A stretch of 32,702 nt of DNA, from NCBI GenBank assembly GCA_035527455.1, contig DATLAN010000317.1, positions 1 to 32,702 on the forward strand. The letters run 5' to 3'. This DNA comes from DATLAN01 sp035527455. GTDB taxonomy: Bacteria; Planctomycetota; Planctomycetia; Pirellulales; Thermoguttaceae. This document shows, piece after piece, positions 7,680-15,970 of this stretch (position 1 is its first letter; each line of letters begins with the position of its first letter). The notes below the pieces were generated by a model. It searched no databases. It saw only the letters and a list, made by a program, of their open reading frames with translations, and was not told where the DNA came from. The position numbers and the translations under genes were made by a program.

Positions 7680-9104
7680 GTGCCTGCGAAGTATCACATC
7701 CACACCGAGCCGGCCCCGCCGCGGGTGCGCCCCGTGGGCAAGCTGGGCATTGTCGATTGGCGCGAGGACTGCTCGAGCTGCCACAATTGCGTGAAGCGTG
7801 ACTGCGTCTACGGGTTCTATCGCGACGAGGCCGACACGCTCCGCGACGAGACCGGCTACCTCGACTACATCTATCAGTGCAAGGGCTGCTTGAATTGCGT
7901 GCAGGATTGCACCAAGGGCATCCTCACCCGCGTGGTCAATCCGGAGTACCAGCGGCTCGGCGACGCCCACTACACGCCGGACATCATCCTTTCGACGTGG
8001 TTCCAGGCGGAGTCGGGCCGGATTCCCGTATCGGGGGCGGGTTACGGCGGCCCGTTCAGCGGCGCGGGATTCGACGGCATGTGGACCGACATGTCCGAAA
8101 TCGTCCGGCCCACACGCGACGGGATCCACGGCCGCGAGTACATCAGCACCAGCGTGGACGTCGGGCGGAAGCTGGCCCACCTGCGGTTCCACGACGGAGA
8201 GTTGGGCGTCTTGCCGCCGCCGCTGATCCAAAGCCCGTTGCCGGTCATGTTCGAGGCGATTCCCCGCCACTGGCAACGGGGCAAAGTGGTGACTTCGATC
8301 TGCCGGGCGGCCGCCGAAATCGGCCTGTTCTCGATCGTTCGCAGCCAGGATGTCCCCGTGGAACTCTCGGTCGAACAGGAGAACATCATCCCCTGGCTGG
8401 AAACGGCCGGCGCGGCGAACAACGGCGCCTTGTCGGCGGCCATGGTGATGGTGGGCGACGGCGAGAACGTGATGGCCGTTCAAGCCGCTCTGAAGGACGA
8501 GAACGCCGATCGCATCGTGGGCATCCGCGTGCCGGCCGGGCCGGAGGTGAAGGACCGCGTGCTCGAACTCACCCGGCAGGACGCCGAAGTGATCCACCTG
8601 GTTTTCGGCCGAAACGGTCGCGAGCTGGGCGCCGCGCGGCCCCGCCACATGCGTCAAGTACTCCGGGAGGTGCACACCGCATTGGTCGAGGACGGCACTC
8701 GCGACCTGGTGACCCTTTCGGCCTCCGGCGGGATTGCGTTGGCCGAGCACATGGCGAAGGCCGTCGTCTGTGGCGCGGATCTGGTCGCGATCGACGTGCC
8801 GTTGGTGCTGGCGCTGGAATGCCGGCTCTGCGGGGAATGCCAGCGCGACGGCGTCTGCCCGATCGCGTTGGAGGAGATCGAACCGCGGTATGCGACGCGT
8901 CGCGTGATCAATCTGCTGGGCGCCTGGCACCAGCAGTTGGTCGAGTTGCTCGGCGCGATGGGCATTCGCGAAGTGCGGCGGCTCCGCGGCGAGACGGGCC
9001 GGTGCATGTTCTTCGAGGACCTCGAACGCGAGACGTTCGGCCGCCTGTTCGGAAAGCGCAAGGAACCCGATCAGGCCGCTTGCGGCTTCGCAACGAAACC
9101 ATAA
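7680..9104 (+). CDS. Ferredoxin-domain glutamate synthase-like protein, degenerate FMN barrel
   Basis: A 474-residue protein. The N-terminus has two four-cysteine ferredoxin motifs (Cys31/34/37/42 and Cys67/70/73/77). Then comes a segment with GRIPVSGAGYGGPFSGAGF and DMSEIVRPTRDG, and a barrel-like C-terminal part ending in SASGGIALAEHMAKAVVCGAD and a four-cysteine cluster (Cys381/384/387/393). This matches the last third of the GltS FMN domain and its Fe-S site. The earlier catalytic motifs (YGGGMSFG, TGEGG, QGAKPGLGG), intact in the next gene, are missing. I infer a non-catalytic, electron-carrying paralogue that may pair with its neighbour. GTG start at 7680, 2 bases after metF. Its last residues (AACGFATKP) are encoded by palindromic repeat copy b. 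Confidence 0.75.
   Translation: MPAKYHIHTEPAPPRVRPVGKLGIVDWREDCSSCHNCVKRDCVYGFYRDEADTLRDETGYLDYIYQCKGCLNCVQDCTKGILTRVVNPEYQRLGDAHYTPDIILSTWFQAESGRIPVSGAGYGGPFSGAGFDGMWTDMSEIVRPTRDGIHGREYISTSVDVGRKLAHLRFHDGELGVLPPPLIQSPLPVMFEAIPRHWQRGKVVTSICRAAAEIGLFSIVRSQDVPVELSVEQENIIPWLETAGAANNGALSAAMVMVGDGENVMAVQAALKDENADRIVGIRVPAGPEVKDRVLELTRQDAEVIHLVFGRNGRELGAARPRHMRQVLREVHTALVEDGTRDLVTLSASGGIALAEHMAKAVVCGADLVAIDVPLVLALECRLCGECQRDGVCPIALEEIEPRYATRRVINLLGAWHQQLVELLGAMGIREVRRLRGETGRCMFFEDLERETFGRLFGKRKEPDQAACGFATKP
9075..9092. repeat. Short palindromic motif inside a gene end (family copy b)
   Basis: GCCGCTTGCGGCTTCGCA, identical in reverse to 569-586 and one base different from 10692-10709. Here it lies in the coding sequence and supplies the C-terminal residues of the preceding gene, so that protein end may be younger than the rest. 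Confidence 0.6.
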
Positions 9105-9117
9105 CGACCAGGAACCC

Positions 9118-10692
9118 ATGAGCAGCAGCCCCTCAACCATCTCCCGAACCGACCCCCAATCGGCCGAAGACTTCGTTTCGCGTCCCGACTACGCGGAGGT
9201 CTCGCGCGAGGTCCGTCCGGCGCCGCCGCGGTACCGCAACGAGATCGGCAAGTACAGCATCCATCGCTCCTCGGCCTGCATCGCCTGCGGCCGGTGCGCG
9301 GAGGCGTGTCCTTGCGGAGTCCATACGCGGCCGGACGGCTACCGGTTGATGGTGCGCCCCTTCGATTATCGCTGCATCGGGCCGGCCTGTGCCGAAACGG
9401 ACGGGTATTGCGTGGATGCCTGTCCTCAGGGGGCCCTTTCGCTGAGCGAAAACCCCGCCTTCAAGACGATCGGCGATTGCCGCTGGACGGCCGACCTGCT
9501 GGTCGCCACGTGGCAGATGGCCGAGACGGGCCGTCCGCCGAGACCGCACCTGGAAAGCGAAATCGGCAACTCCGGCGGGGGTTTCGACCGGCTGCGGATT
9601 CGCTATCCGTCCTCGCCGCCGGCGGACCTGCGCCGTGAAGACATTTCGACCGAATTACTGCTCAACCGCCGCAACGACGCCCGGCCCAAGATCAAGATCG
9701 ACGTGCCCTGGTACGGCGGCGGCATGTCGTTCGGCTCGACCAGCACGAACGTCCTGCTCGGCCGGGCACGCACGGCCAAAGCGTGGAATACGCTGACCTG
9801 CACCGGCGAAGGCGGATATCTCGACCGGCTCATCCCGTACAAGGACCACGTCATCACCCAGGTGGCCACCGGACTGTTCGGCGTGCGGGAGGAGACGATC
9901 CAGCGGGCGCCGGTCGTCGAGTTCAAGTACGCCCAAGGGGCCAAGCCGGGATTGGGCGGGCACCTGCTGGGCGACAAGAACACGCCGCCGGTCGCCGCCA
10001 TGCGCGAAGCGGTCGTGGGCACGTCGCTCTTTTCGCCCTTCCCGTTCCACAGCATCTACTCGGTCGAGGACCACAAAAAGCACCTCGACTGGATCGAGCA
10101 CGTCAGCCCCCGGGCGTTGCTCTCGGCCAAGGTGTCTACGCCGGTCGACGTCGACATGGTGGCCGTCGGCTCGTACTACGCCGGCGCCCACATCGTCCAT
10201 CTGGACGGCAGCTACGGCGGCACCGGCGCCGCGCCGAACATCGCCAAGAAGAACATCGCCATGCCGATCGAGTACGCGATCCACCGGGTGCACCAGTTCC
10301 TGGTCGACGAGGGAATCCGCGACGAAATCACGGTGATCGCCAGCGGCGGTCTCCGCACGCCGGCCGATATGGCCAAGGCGATCGCGCTGGGCGCCGACGG
10401 CGTGGTCGTCGGCACCGGCGAACTGGTCGCCGTGGGGTGCATCCGCTGCGGGAACTGCGAGAGCGGACGCGGGTGCGCACGGGGAATCACCACCACCGAT
10501 CCGGAGCTGATGCAAAGGACGACCATCGAGTGGGCCACCCAGCGGCTGGTCAACCTGTACAACGCCTGGCGGGTGATGCTGGTCGAGATCCTCTACCGAC
10601 TGGGACTCGACTCGGTGGCAGCCCTGCGAGGACGGACCGATTTGCTCGAGCACCTGGATTACGAAAACAACGTCGAACCGAACAACGCCTAG
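9118..10692 (+). CDS. Archaeal-type glutamate synthase FMN subunit with ferredoxin domain
   Basis: A 524-residue FMN/Fe-S protein of the GltS domain-2 family, which transfers reducing power to 2-oxoglutarate plus ammonia to make glutamate (GlxD, MgsC and archaeal GltS belong here). N-terminal ferredoxin motif Cys54/57/60/64 and a second cysteine group Cys86/91/98/102. The FMN barrel carries WYGGGMSFGSTS (about 198-209), CTGEGGYLDR, YAQGAKPGLGGHLLGDK (271-287), DGSYGGTGAAP and ASGGLRTPADMAKAIALGAD. The Fe-S cluster ligands are CIRCGNC plus Cys453. All main motifs are intact, so it should be active. ATG with AGGA upstream. It lacks the amidotransferase domain, which is in the next gene. No GltD lies in the cluster; electrons may instead come from HdrA or the ferredoxin domains. 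Confidence 0.85.
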   Translation: MSSSPSTISRTDPQSAEDFVSRPDYAEVSREVRPAPPRYRNEIGKYSIHRSSACIACGRCAEACPCGVHTRPDGYRLMVRPFDYRCIGPACAETDGYCVDACPQGALSLSENPAFKTIGDCRWTADLLVATWQMAETGRPPRPHLESEIGNSGGGFDRLRIRYPSSPPADLRREDISTELLLNRRNDARPKIKIDVPWYGGGMSFGSTSTNVLLGRARTAKAWNTLTCTGEGGYLDRLIPYKDHVITQVATGLFGVREETIQRAPVVEFKYAQGAKPGLGGHLLGDKNTPPVAAMREAVVGTSLFSPFPFHSIYSVEDHKKHLDWIEHVSPRALLSAKVSTPVDVDMVAVGSYYAGAHIVHLDGSYGGTGAAPNIAKKNIAMPIEYAIHRVHQFLVDEGIRDEITVIASGGLRTPADMAKAIALGADGVVVGTGELVAVGCIRCGNCESGRGCARGITTTDPELMQRTTIEWATQRLVNLYNAWRVMLVEILYRLGLDSVAALRGRTDLLEHLDYENNVEPNNA

Positions 10693-10709
10693 CCGCTCGC
10701 GGCTTCGCA
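10692..10709. repeat. Short palindromic motif overlapping a stop codon (family copy c)
   Basis: GCCGCTCGCGGCTTCGCA, beginning on the last base of the TAG stop of the FMN subunit gene. It occupies most of the 30-base gap before the next gene, which has no visible ribosome binding site. Confidence 0.6.
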
Positions 10710-10722
10710 ATGACCCTGCAAA

Positions 10723-13410
10723 ATGACACGCATCAACACCAACCCGACGCCTTCGTCCCTCTCCCGCGCGGAAGCCATCTGCCGGGCCCGCCGGGACTTG
10801 CGCCCTAAGGGCCCCTGGTTCCGCCAATCCCCCGAGGCCGAGGGCGGCTGTGGCGTGACCGGGTTTGCCTGCTCGATCCCGGTCGGCGGTCGACATATCT
10901 ACGAGCCTTCGATCCAGATGCGCAACCGCGGAAACGGCAAGGGCGGCGGCATCGCGGCCTGTGGGTTGGTGCCGGAAGACCTGGGCGTGTCGCGAAAGGT
11001 GCTCGACGAGGACTATATCCTGCAGGTCGCCCTGTTGGGCCCGGATGCCCGCGGCGAGATCGAGAAGAAGGCCATCGAGCCGTACTTCGACATCGACCAC
11101 GGCGGCCTGGTGCCTATGGTCGACGACTATCGCGACGTGCCGCTGTTGGAGGTCCGCCCACCCGACGTGGCCCGGTACTTCGTCCGCGTCAAGCCGGATG
11201 TCCTGGCGCGTTTCGCCGAAGAGAAGCGTTTGTCGGATCTGCCCGAGCGGGAATTGGAAGACGAGTTCGTCTATCAGAATTCCGTGCGTCTGAACGACAC
11301 GTTCTACGCCTCGCTGGGCAAGAAGCAGGCGTTCGTGCTGTCCCATTCGCGGAACCTGCTGGTGATGAAGATCGTCGGTTACGCCGAGGCGGCCGTGCAA
11401 TATTATCGCATGCCCGACATGCGGGCGCACATCTGGATCGCCCACCAGCGGTATCCGACCAAGGGCCGCGTGTGGCATCCCGGCGGGGCGCATCCGTTCG
11501 TGGGACTCCACGAAGCTTTGGTCCACAACGGCGACTTCGCCAATTACCATTCGGTGAGCGAGTACCTGGCCGCGCGGAACATCTTCCCCCGCTTCCTGAC
11601 CGACACCGAGGTCTCGGTGCTGTTGTTCGACCTCTGGAACCGCATCTACAGGTATCCGATCGAGTACATCATCGAGGCGTTGGCGCCGACCACGGAACTC
11701 GACTTCGATCGCCTCCCGCCGGAAAAGCAGCGGATCTATCGCCAGATTCAGGCCGCTCACATCCACGCGTCGCCCGACGGTCCCTGGTTCTTCATCATCG
11801 CCCGCAGCCTGGCCGAAACGGGCCAGTTCCAGCTCGTGGGCATTACCGATACGGCCATGCTGCGCCCGCAGGTTTTCGCGCTGCAGGAAGGCGAGGTCTC
11901 GATCGGGTTGATCTGCTCGGAGAAGCAGGCGATCGACGCCACGTTGGCCGGCCTGGCGAGCGAAGACAAGCGGTTCACCCCGGTGGCCGACCAGTACTGG
12001 AACGCCCGCGGCGGCAGCCACACCGACGGCGGGGCCTTCCTGATGACCGTTTCACCCGCCAACGGAAAGCCCGCCGACGGAAAGCCCGGCAATGGACAAA
12101 ACGGCCAGACACGCTATGAGTTGACCGTCGCCGACAAGTTCGGCAACCCCGTGACCACGGCACCGGGACAGGTCCACTGCGACCTTTCCGCTGCGGCGGT
12201 TGCACCCGCCGATGCGGGCGACGGTCCGGCGGTGATTGAAAAGGCCGTCGGCAACCACGATCCGCAGTCGCTGTTCCGTCACCTCCGCAAGCACATGGAG
12301 GAAATGGACTACGATCGGCTGCGCTGGTTCGTCGACGAACTGGTAAAACGAACAGCCGATGAAGCGGCGGCGGTAGGAATCGAGGCGTTGACGCTGGCCA
12401 TCGATCGGCGTTATCCGACCGGCCGCAAGAAACGCAGCTCGGTGTTGACCATCCTCAGGCAGGGGCTCCAGCGGATCTTCGAGGCACAACCGCTTTGCGA
12501 CCGGCCGGCCCAGTCAGCGCACTGCCGGGTGACTTGGGACACGCGGAAGAAGCTCCGCGGTCCGGAGGCCGATGAGACCACGCTGTTGATCGACGGCCGC
12601 GGTTTCTCGCCCGAGGGGGCCCATTGCGACGCGGCCTTGGCCAAGAAGGCATACGCACTCGGCTGGCGGCACCTGGTGCACTACAACACCCGGGGCACGC
12701 GATTCCACGCGGTCGGCTTCGGCCCGGCGACCGACGGCCTGCGGATCGATTGCTACGACAACCCGGGCGATTATCTCGCCTCCGGGATGGACGGGATGGA
12801 AGTTTATGTACACGGCAACGCCCAGGACCAGCTCTGCCAGATCGCCAAGCGGGGCAAGCTGGTCGTTTTCGGCGACGTGGGACAGACGTTCCTTTACGGT
12901 GCCAAGGGCGGCGACTGCTACGTGATGGGCAACGTCGCCGGGCGGCCGTTGATCAACGCCGTGGGACGCCCGAAGGTGGTCATCAACGGCACCGCGCTCG
13001 ACTTCCTGGCCGAGTCGTTCATGGCCGGCGATCCGCTCAATGGCGGCGGATTCGCCGTCGTCAACGGGCTGAGGTTCGACGCCCACGGCAAGCTCGTTCC
13101 GCTCGATCTGCCGTATCCGGGCAGCAACCTGCTTTCCTTGGCTTCCGGGGGCGCGCTCTACGTCCGCGACCCGCACCACACGCTGGTCGACGAGCAACTC
13201 AACGCCGGGATGTATCGCCCGCTTTCGGCCGCCGACTGGAAGCTCGTCTTGCCTTACCTGCAGGAAAACGAGCGGTTGTTCGGGATTCGTATCCAGGAAG
13301 ATCTGCTCACCGTGGATGGCGTGCTCCGCGATCCCAAAAACGTCTACCGAAAGGTCATGCCGCGGAAAGACGCCGAGATCGAAGCGGAATTGGAAGGCAT
13401 GGGGGATTGA
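10723..13410 (+). CDS. Glutamate synthase-like class II amidotransferase fused to GXGXG domain
   Basis: An 895-residue protein. The N-terminal part (about 43-420) is a class II glutamine amidotransferase: nucleophile Cys43 in GGCGVTGFA, AHQRYPTKG, and GAHPFVGLHEALVHNGD. It would release ammonia from glutamine. The C-terminal part (about 590-830) is the beta-helical GXGXG domain of glutamate synthase (GMDGMEVYVHGNAQDQ, GDVGQTFLYGAKGGD, VMGNVAGRP). The FMN barrel that joins them in bacterial GltB is absent and supplied by the gene before, so the layout is like MgsA+MgsB or GlxB+GlxC fused. Cys43 must become N-terminal, so a 42-residue propeptide has to be removed; no start codon sits directly before Cys43. 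It could make glutamate or, as in MgsABC, an N-substituted glutamate. ATG 10723 without a clear ribosome site. Confidence 0.85.
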   Translation: MTRINTNPTPSSLSRAEAICRARRDLRPKGPWFRQSPEAEGGCGVTGFACSIPVGGRHIYEPSIQMRNRGNGKGGGIAACGLVPEDLGVSRKVLDEDYILQVALLGPDARGEIEKKAIEPYFDIDHGGLVPMVDDYRDVPLLEVRPPDVARYFVRVKPDVLARFAEEKRLSDLPERELEDEFVYQNSVRLNDTFYASLGKKQAFVLSHSRNLLVMKIVGYAEAAVQYYRMPDMRAHIWIAHQRYPTKGRVWHPGGAHPFVGLHEALVHNGDFANYHSVSEYLAARNIFPRFLTDTEVSVLLFDLWNRIYRYPIEYIIEALAPTTELDFDRLPPEKQRIYRQIQAAHIHASPDGPWFFIIARSLAETGQFQLVGITDTAMLRPQVFALQEGEVSIGLICSEKQAIDATLAGLASEDKRFTPVADQYWNARGGSHTDGGAFLMTVSPANGKPADGKPGNGQNGQTRYELTVADKFGNPVTTAPGQVHCDLSAAAVAPADAGDGPAVIEKAVGNHDPQSLFRHLRKHMEEMDYDRLRWFVDELVKRTADEAAAVGIEALTLAIDRRYPTGRKKRSSVLTILRQGLQRIFEAQPLCDRPAQSAHCRVTWDTRKKLRGPEADETTLLIDGRGFSPEGAHCDAALAKKAYALGWRHLVHYNTRGTRFHAVGFGPATDGLRIDCYDNPGDYLASGMDGMEVYVHGNAQDQLCQIAKRGKLVVFGDVGQTFLYGAKGGDCYVMGNVAGRPLINAVGRPKVVINGTALDFLAESFMAGDPLNGGGFAVVNGLRFDAHGKLVPLDLPYPGSNLLSLASGGALYVRDPHHTLVDEQLNAGMYRPLSAADWKLVLPYLQENERLFGIRIQEDLLTVDGVLRDPKNVYRKVMPRKDAEIEAELEGMGD

Positions 13411-13411
13411 A

Positions 13412-13557
13412 CGTGGGGCAGGTTTCCCAACCTGCCGTTGTTCACAAGAAGGTCAGGCAGGTCGAGAAACCTGCCGTTGTTCGCAAGAAGGTCAGGCAGG
13501 TCGAGAAACCCGCCATGGTCACAAGAAAGTCAGGCAGGTTGGGAAACCTGCCCCACG
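13412..13557. repeat. 39-bp tandem repeats framed by a perfect 25-bp inverted repeat
   Basis: The 195-base gap between the amidotransferase gene and hdrC is mostly repeat. The outer arms 13412-13436 and 13533-13557 are exact 25-base inverted complements. Between and overlapping them are three units of about 39 bases (13431-13469, 13470-13508, 13509-13546); the first two differ at one base and the third is diverged. Each unit has CAGGCAGGT and a GAAAC box. There are no unique spacers, so this is not CRISPR. It may form a strong stem that slows or processes the cluster transcript. Confidence 0.85.
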
Positions 13558-13605
13558 CAGATTAGGAAATCCGCCCCCCATTGTCTGTGGAATCGGAAAA
13601 CTGCA

Positions 13606-14166
13606 ATGAGCGAAACGATCCAACTGAAAAACACCGAACTGCTCGATGAAGTGCAGCGTCGTAGCGGCACGCCGGTCTCGGCCTGCTTCCAGTGCCACAA
13701 GTGCTCGACCGGATGCCCCACGGGTCCGGAGATGGATTACCTCTCCAGCCAGGTGATGCGCCTGGTGCAGCTCGGCGAGGAAGAGGAAGTGCTCCAGTCC
13801 CGCGCGATCTGGCTGTGTGCTTCCTGCGAGGCATGTACCACGCGCTGCCCGATGGGCATCGACGTCGCCGGCGTGATGGACACGCTGCGGATGCTGGCCG
13901 TCGAACGCAAGGTAACGATCGGGGAAAAACGGCCCGAGAAGTTCAATCGCTCGTTCCTGGGGAGCGTTCGCCGCCACGGCCGGGTCTTCGAGTTCGGCAT
14001 GTTGGCCGCCTACAAACTCCGCAGCGGCGACCTGCTCGGCGACGTCGGCAAGTTTCCCAAGATGCTTTCCAAAGGCAAGATCTCTCTGCTGCCCAAGCGC
14101 AGCGGCGACGCCCGACGTGTCAAGCGGATCTTCCGCCGGGCCGAAGAGGAGGACCAGAAGCGGTGA
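13606..14166 (+). CDS. hdrC: Heterodisulfide reductase-like subunit C
   Basis: A 186-residue iron-sulfur protein carrying two [4Fe-4S] clusters that wire HdrA to HdrB. The ligand sets are CFQCHKCSTGCP (Cys27/30/33/37) and CASCEACTTRCP (Cys71/74/77/81). These are followed by a helical segment and a basic tail, as in HdrC. Length matches the family. Start ATG 13606 lies after the repeat block; a longer open frame reads back through the repeat and is rejected as the start. The stop overlaps the GTG start of hdrB (GTGA), showing translational coupling. In methanogens HdrBC reduces CoM-S-S-CoB; in bacteria its acceptor is usually unknown. Confidence 0.92.
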   Translation: MSETIQLKNTELLDEVQRRSGTPVSACFQCHKCSTGCPTGPEMDYLSSQVMRLVQLGEEEEVLQSRAIWLCASCEACTTRCPMGIDVAGVMDTLRMLAVERKVTIGEKRPEKFNRSFLGSVRRHGRVFEFGMLAAYKLRSGDLLGDVGKFPKMLSKGKISLLPKRSGDARRVKRIFRRAEEEDQKR

Positions 14167-15059
14167 AGTACGCTTATTATCCGGGTTGCAGCCTCGAATC
14201 GACCGCGTGGGACTTCGATCGGTCCACGCGCGCCGTGTGCCGGGCCTTGGGCATCGAGCTGGAAGAAATCCCCGACTGGGTCTGCTGCGGATCGACCCCG
14301 GCCCATGCGACCAACGTCCTGCTGTCGGTGGCGTTGCCGGTGGTCAATCTCCAGAAGGCCCGGGCGATGGGTGCCCCGGTGATGACCGCGTGTGCCTCGT
14401 GCTATAGCCGGCTGCGCACCGCCAACCACAAGGTGCGGAACGAACCGGACCAGCGGGCACAAGTCGAACGGATCACCGAAGCGGCGTACGACGGCGGTGT
14501 GGCGGTCCATCACGTGTTGGACGTGCTGGTCAACCACCTCGGCCCGGAGGAAATCCGCCGCAAGCTCACGCGGCGTCTGACGGGCCTGCGAGCGGCCAGC
14601 TATTACGGCTGCCTGTTGACCCGGCCGCCGGAGATCGTGGCCTTCGACAACCCGGAACACCCCGCGTGCATGGACGACCTGGTGGCGGCCACCGGAGCCG
14701 AGCCGGTCGAGTGGCCGTACAAGACCGAATGTTGCGGCGCCGGCCTGTCGATGACCCGCTCGGAAGTCGTCGGGCGTTTGAGTCACAAGCTATTGTCGAT
14801 GGCCCACCGGGCGGGCGCGCGGTGTATCGTCGTCGCCTGTCCCTTGTGCCAGGTCAACCTCGATCTCCGCCAGGCCGACGCCCGCAAGGCCCACGGCGAT
14901 CTGCCCGAGATGCCGGTCCTTTACATCACGCAGCTTCTGGGACTCGCGATGGGACTTTCCCCGGACGAACTGGGACTGGGCGCCTTGACCGTCAGCGCCG
15001 GTGCACTGCTGAGCGAGATCCCGCCTGCTACAGCCTCCTCAGTGGAGGAAACATCATGA
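14163..15059 (+). CDS. hdrB: Heterodisulfide reductase-like subunit B
   Basis: A 298-residue protein with two CCG domains that hold the non-cubane clusters of HdrB, where disulfide cleavage happens in methanogens. First set: Cys9, CCG at 41-43, and ACASC (Cys77, Cys80). Second set: Cys150, CCG at 190-192, and ACPLC (Cys226, Cys229). Both sets are complete, so catalytic clusters can be expected. The natural bacterial substrate is not known. The GTG at 14163 overlaps the hdrC stop by four bases, and the next gene begins in the overlap ATGA at its own end. The C-terminal tail (about 270-298) is extra and low in complexity. Confidence 0.92.
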   Translation: MKYAYYPGCSLESTAWDFDRSTRAVCRALGIELEEIPDWVCCGSTPAHATNVLLSVALPVVNLQKARAMGAPVMTACASCYSRLRTANHKVRNEPDQRAQVERITEAAYDGGVAVHHVLDVLVNHLGPEEIRRKLTRRLTGLRAASYYGCLLTRPPEIVAFDNPEHPACMDDLVAATGAEPVEWPYKTECCGAGLSMTRSEVVGRLSHKLLSMAHRAGARCIVVACPLCQVNLDLRQADARKAHGDLPEMPVLYITQLLGLAMGLSPDELGLGALTVSAGALLSEIPPATASSVEETS

Positions 15060-15970
15060 GCACGAACGCCCCACGGACGGCAAGTTCTCCAGCCAGCGGC
15101 AACGGGCAAGAACCCTGCGGCGCGGTGTTGGTCTGCGGCGGCGGCGTGGCCGGCATCCAGGCCTCGTTGGACCTCTCCGCGGCCGGCTTCCGCGTCTATC
15201 TGGTCGAAGAGAGCCCCACGATCGGCGGCAGCATGGCTCGGCTGGACAAGACCTTTCCCACCGGCGACTGCGCCACCTGCATCATTTCCCCGAAGCTGGT
15301 CGAGTGCATCCGGGATCTGAACGTCGACGTGTTGACCATGGCCGACGTGGTCGAACTGGACGGCGAGCCGGGCCGTTTCAAGGCCAAGGTCCGGCAACGC
15401 CCACGCGGCGTGGACGCGGCCAGGTGTACCGGCTGCGGCGACTGCTGGAACGCGTGCCCGGTGCGGAACGTCCCCGAATCGCCGCAGCGGTTCGTCCCCG
15501 GCGAGCAGCTTCCGCCCGAGGAGGCCCAATGGCTCGACGACCTTCTCGCCCGGTACGCCGACGACCCGGCCCCGTTGATCCCCCTTCTGCAAGACATCAA
15601 CGACGATCGCGGATACCTTTCCCGGGCCATGTTGGAGCGGCTGGCCGTCTGCCTGGAGATCCCGCTGGCTGAAATCCTCCGGGTGGCCAGTTTCTACAAC
15701 GCGCTGAGTCTGGAACCGGTCGGCCGACACGTGATCGAGGTCTGCCTGGGCACGGCCTGTTTCGTCCGCGGCTCCGGCACGTTGCTGGAACGTCTGGAAC
15801 AGCAGACCGGCGTCGCGGCGGGCGGAACGGACGAGGCCATGCGATTCACCCTGCGCACGGTCCGCTGCATCGGCTGCTGCGCGCTGGCCCCGGCGATGCG
15901 GATCGACGGCGTCACCTTCGCCAAAGTGAAACTCGACAAGGTCCCCGACATCCTGGAGCGATTCGCATGA
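15056..15970 (+). CDS. Fusion of N-terminal HdrA half and NuoE-like [2Fe-2S] domain
   Basis: A 304-residue fusion. Residues 22-137 are the first FAD half of HdrA: VCGGGVAGIQASLDL (nucleotide-binding glycines 28-33), TIGGSMARLDKTFPTGDCAT with Cys72 and Cys75 in the DCATC motif, SPKLVEC, and the first HdrA ferredoxin motif CTGCGDCWNACPV (Cys124/127/130/134). HdrA then stops. Residues about 158-304 are a NuoE/HndA-type thioredoxin-fold domain with ligands Cys230, Cys235, Cys271 and Cys275, preceded by the usual helical DINDDRGYLSRAML and RVASFYNALSL. GGAGG lies upstream and there are ATGA overlaps with hdrB and with the nuoF-like gene. The missing HdrA part is in the gene at 17920. I infer a wiring point between NADH-oxidising NuoEF and HdrA flavin. 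Confidence 0.88.
   Translation: MSTNAPRTASSPASGNGQEPCGAVLVCGGGVAGIQASLDLSAAGFRVYLVEESPTIGGSMARLDKTFPTGDCATCIISPKLVECIRDLNVDVLTMADVVELDGEPGRFKAKVRQRPRGVDAARCTGCGDCWNACPVRNVPESPQRFVPGEQLPPEEAQWLDDLLARYADDPAPLIPLLQDINDDRGYLSRAMLERLAVCLEIPLAEILRVASFYNALSLEPVGRHVIEVCLGTACFVRGSGTLLERLEQQTGVAAGGTDEAMRFTLRTVRCIGCCALAPAMRIDGVTFAKVKLDKVPDILERFA

Noticed and set aside
9655..12021. 788-residue minus-strand open frame opposite the glutamate synthase genes
   Set aside because: A shadow of two well-supported plus-strand genes; no domain is visible. The same holds for 15694-17802 and 7674-9140.
13412..13557. Possible CRISPR array
   Set aside because: Units are head-to-tail without unique spacers, and no cas gene is near.
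13438..13605. Longer N-terminus for HdrC
   Set aside because: It would translate the tandem repeat into an Arg-rich stretch not found in HdrC; ATG 13606 gives the family's normal start.
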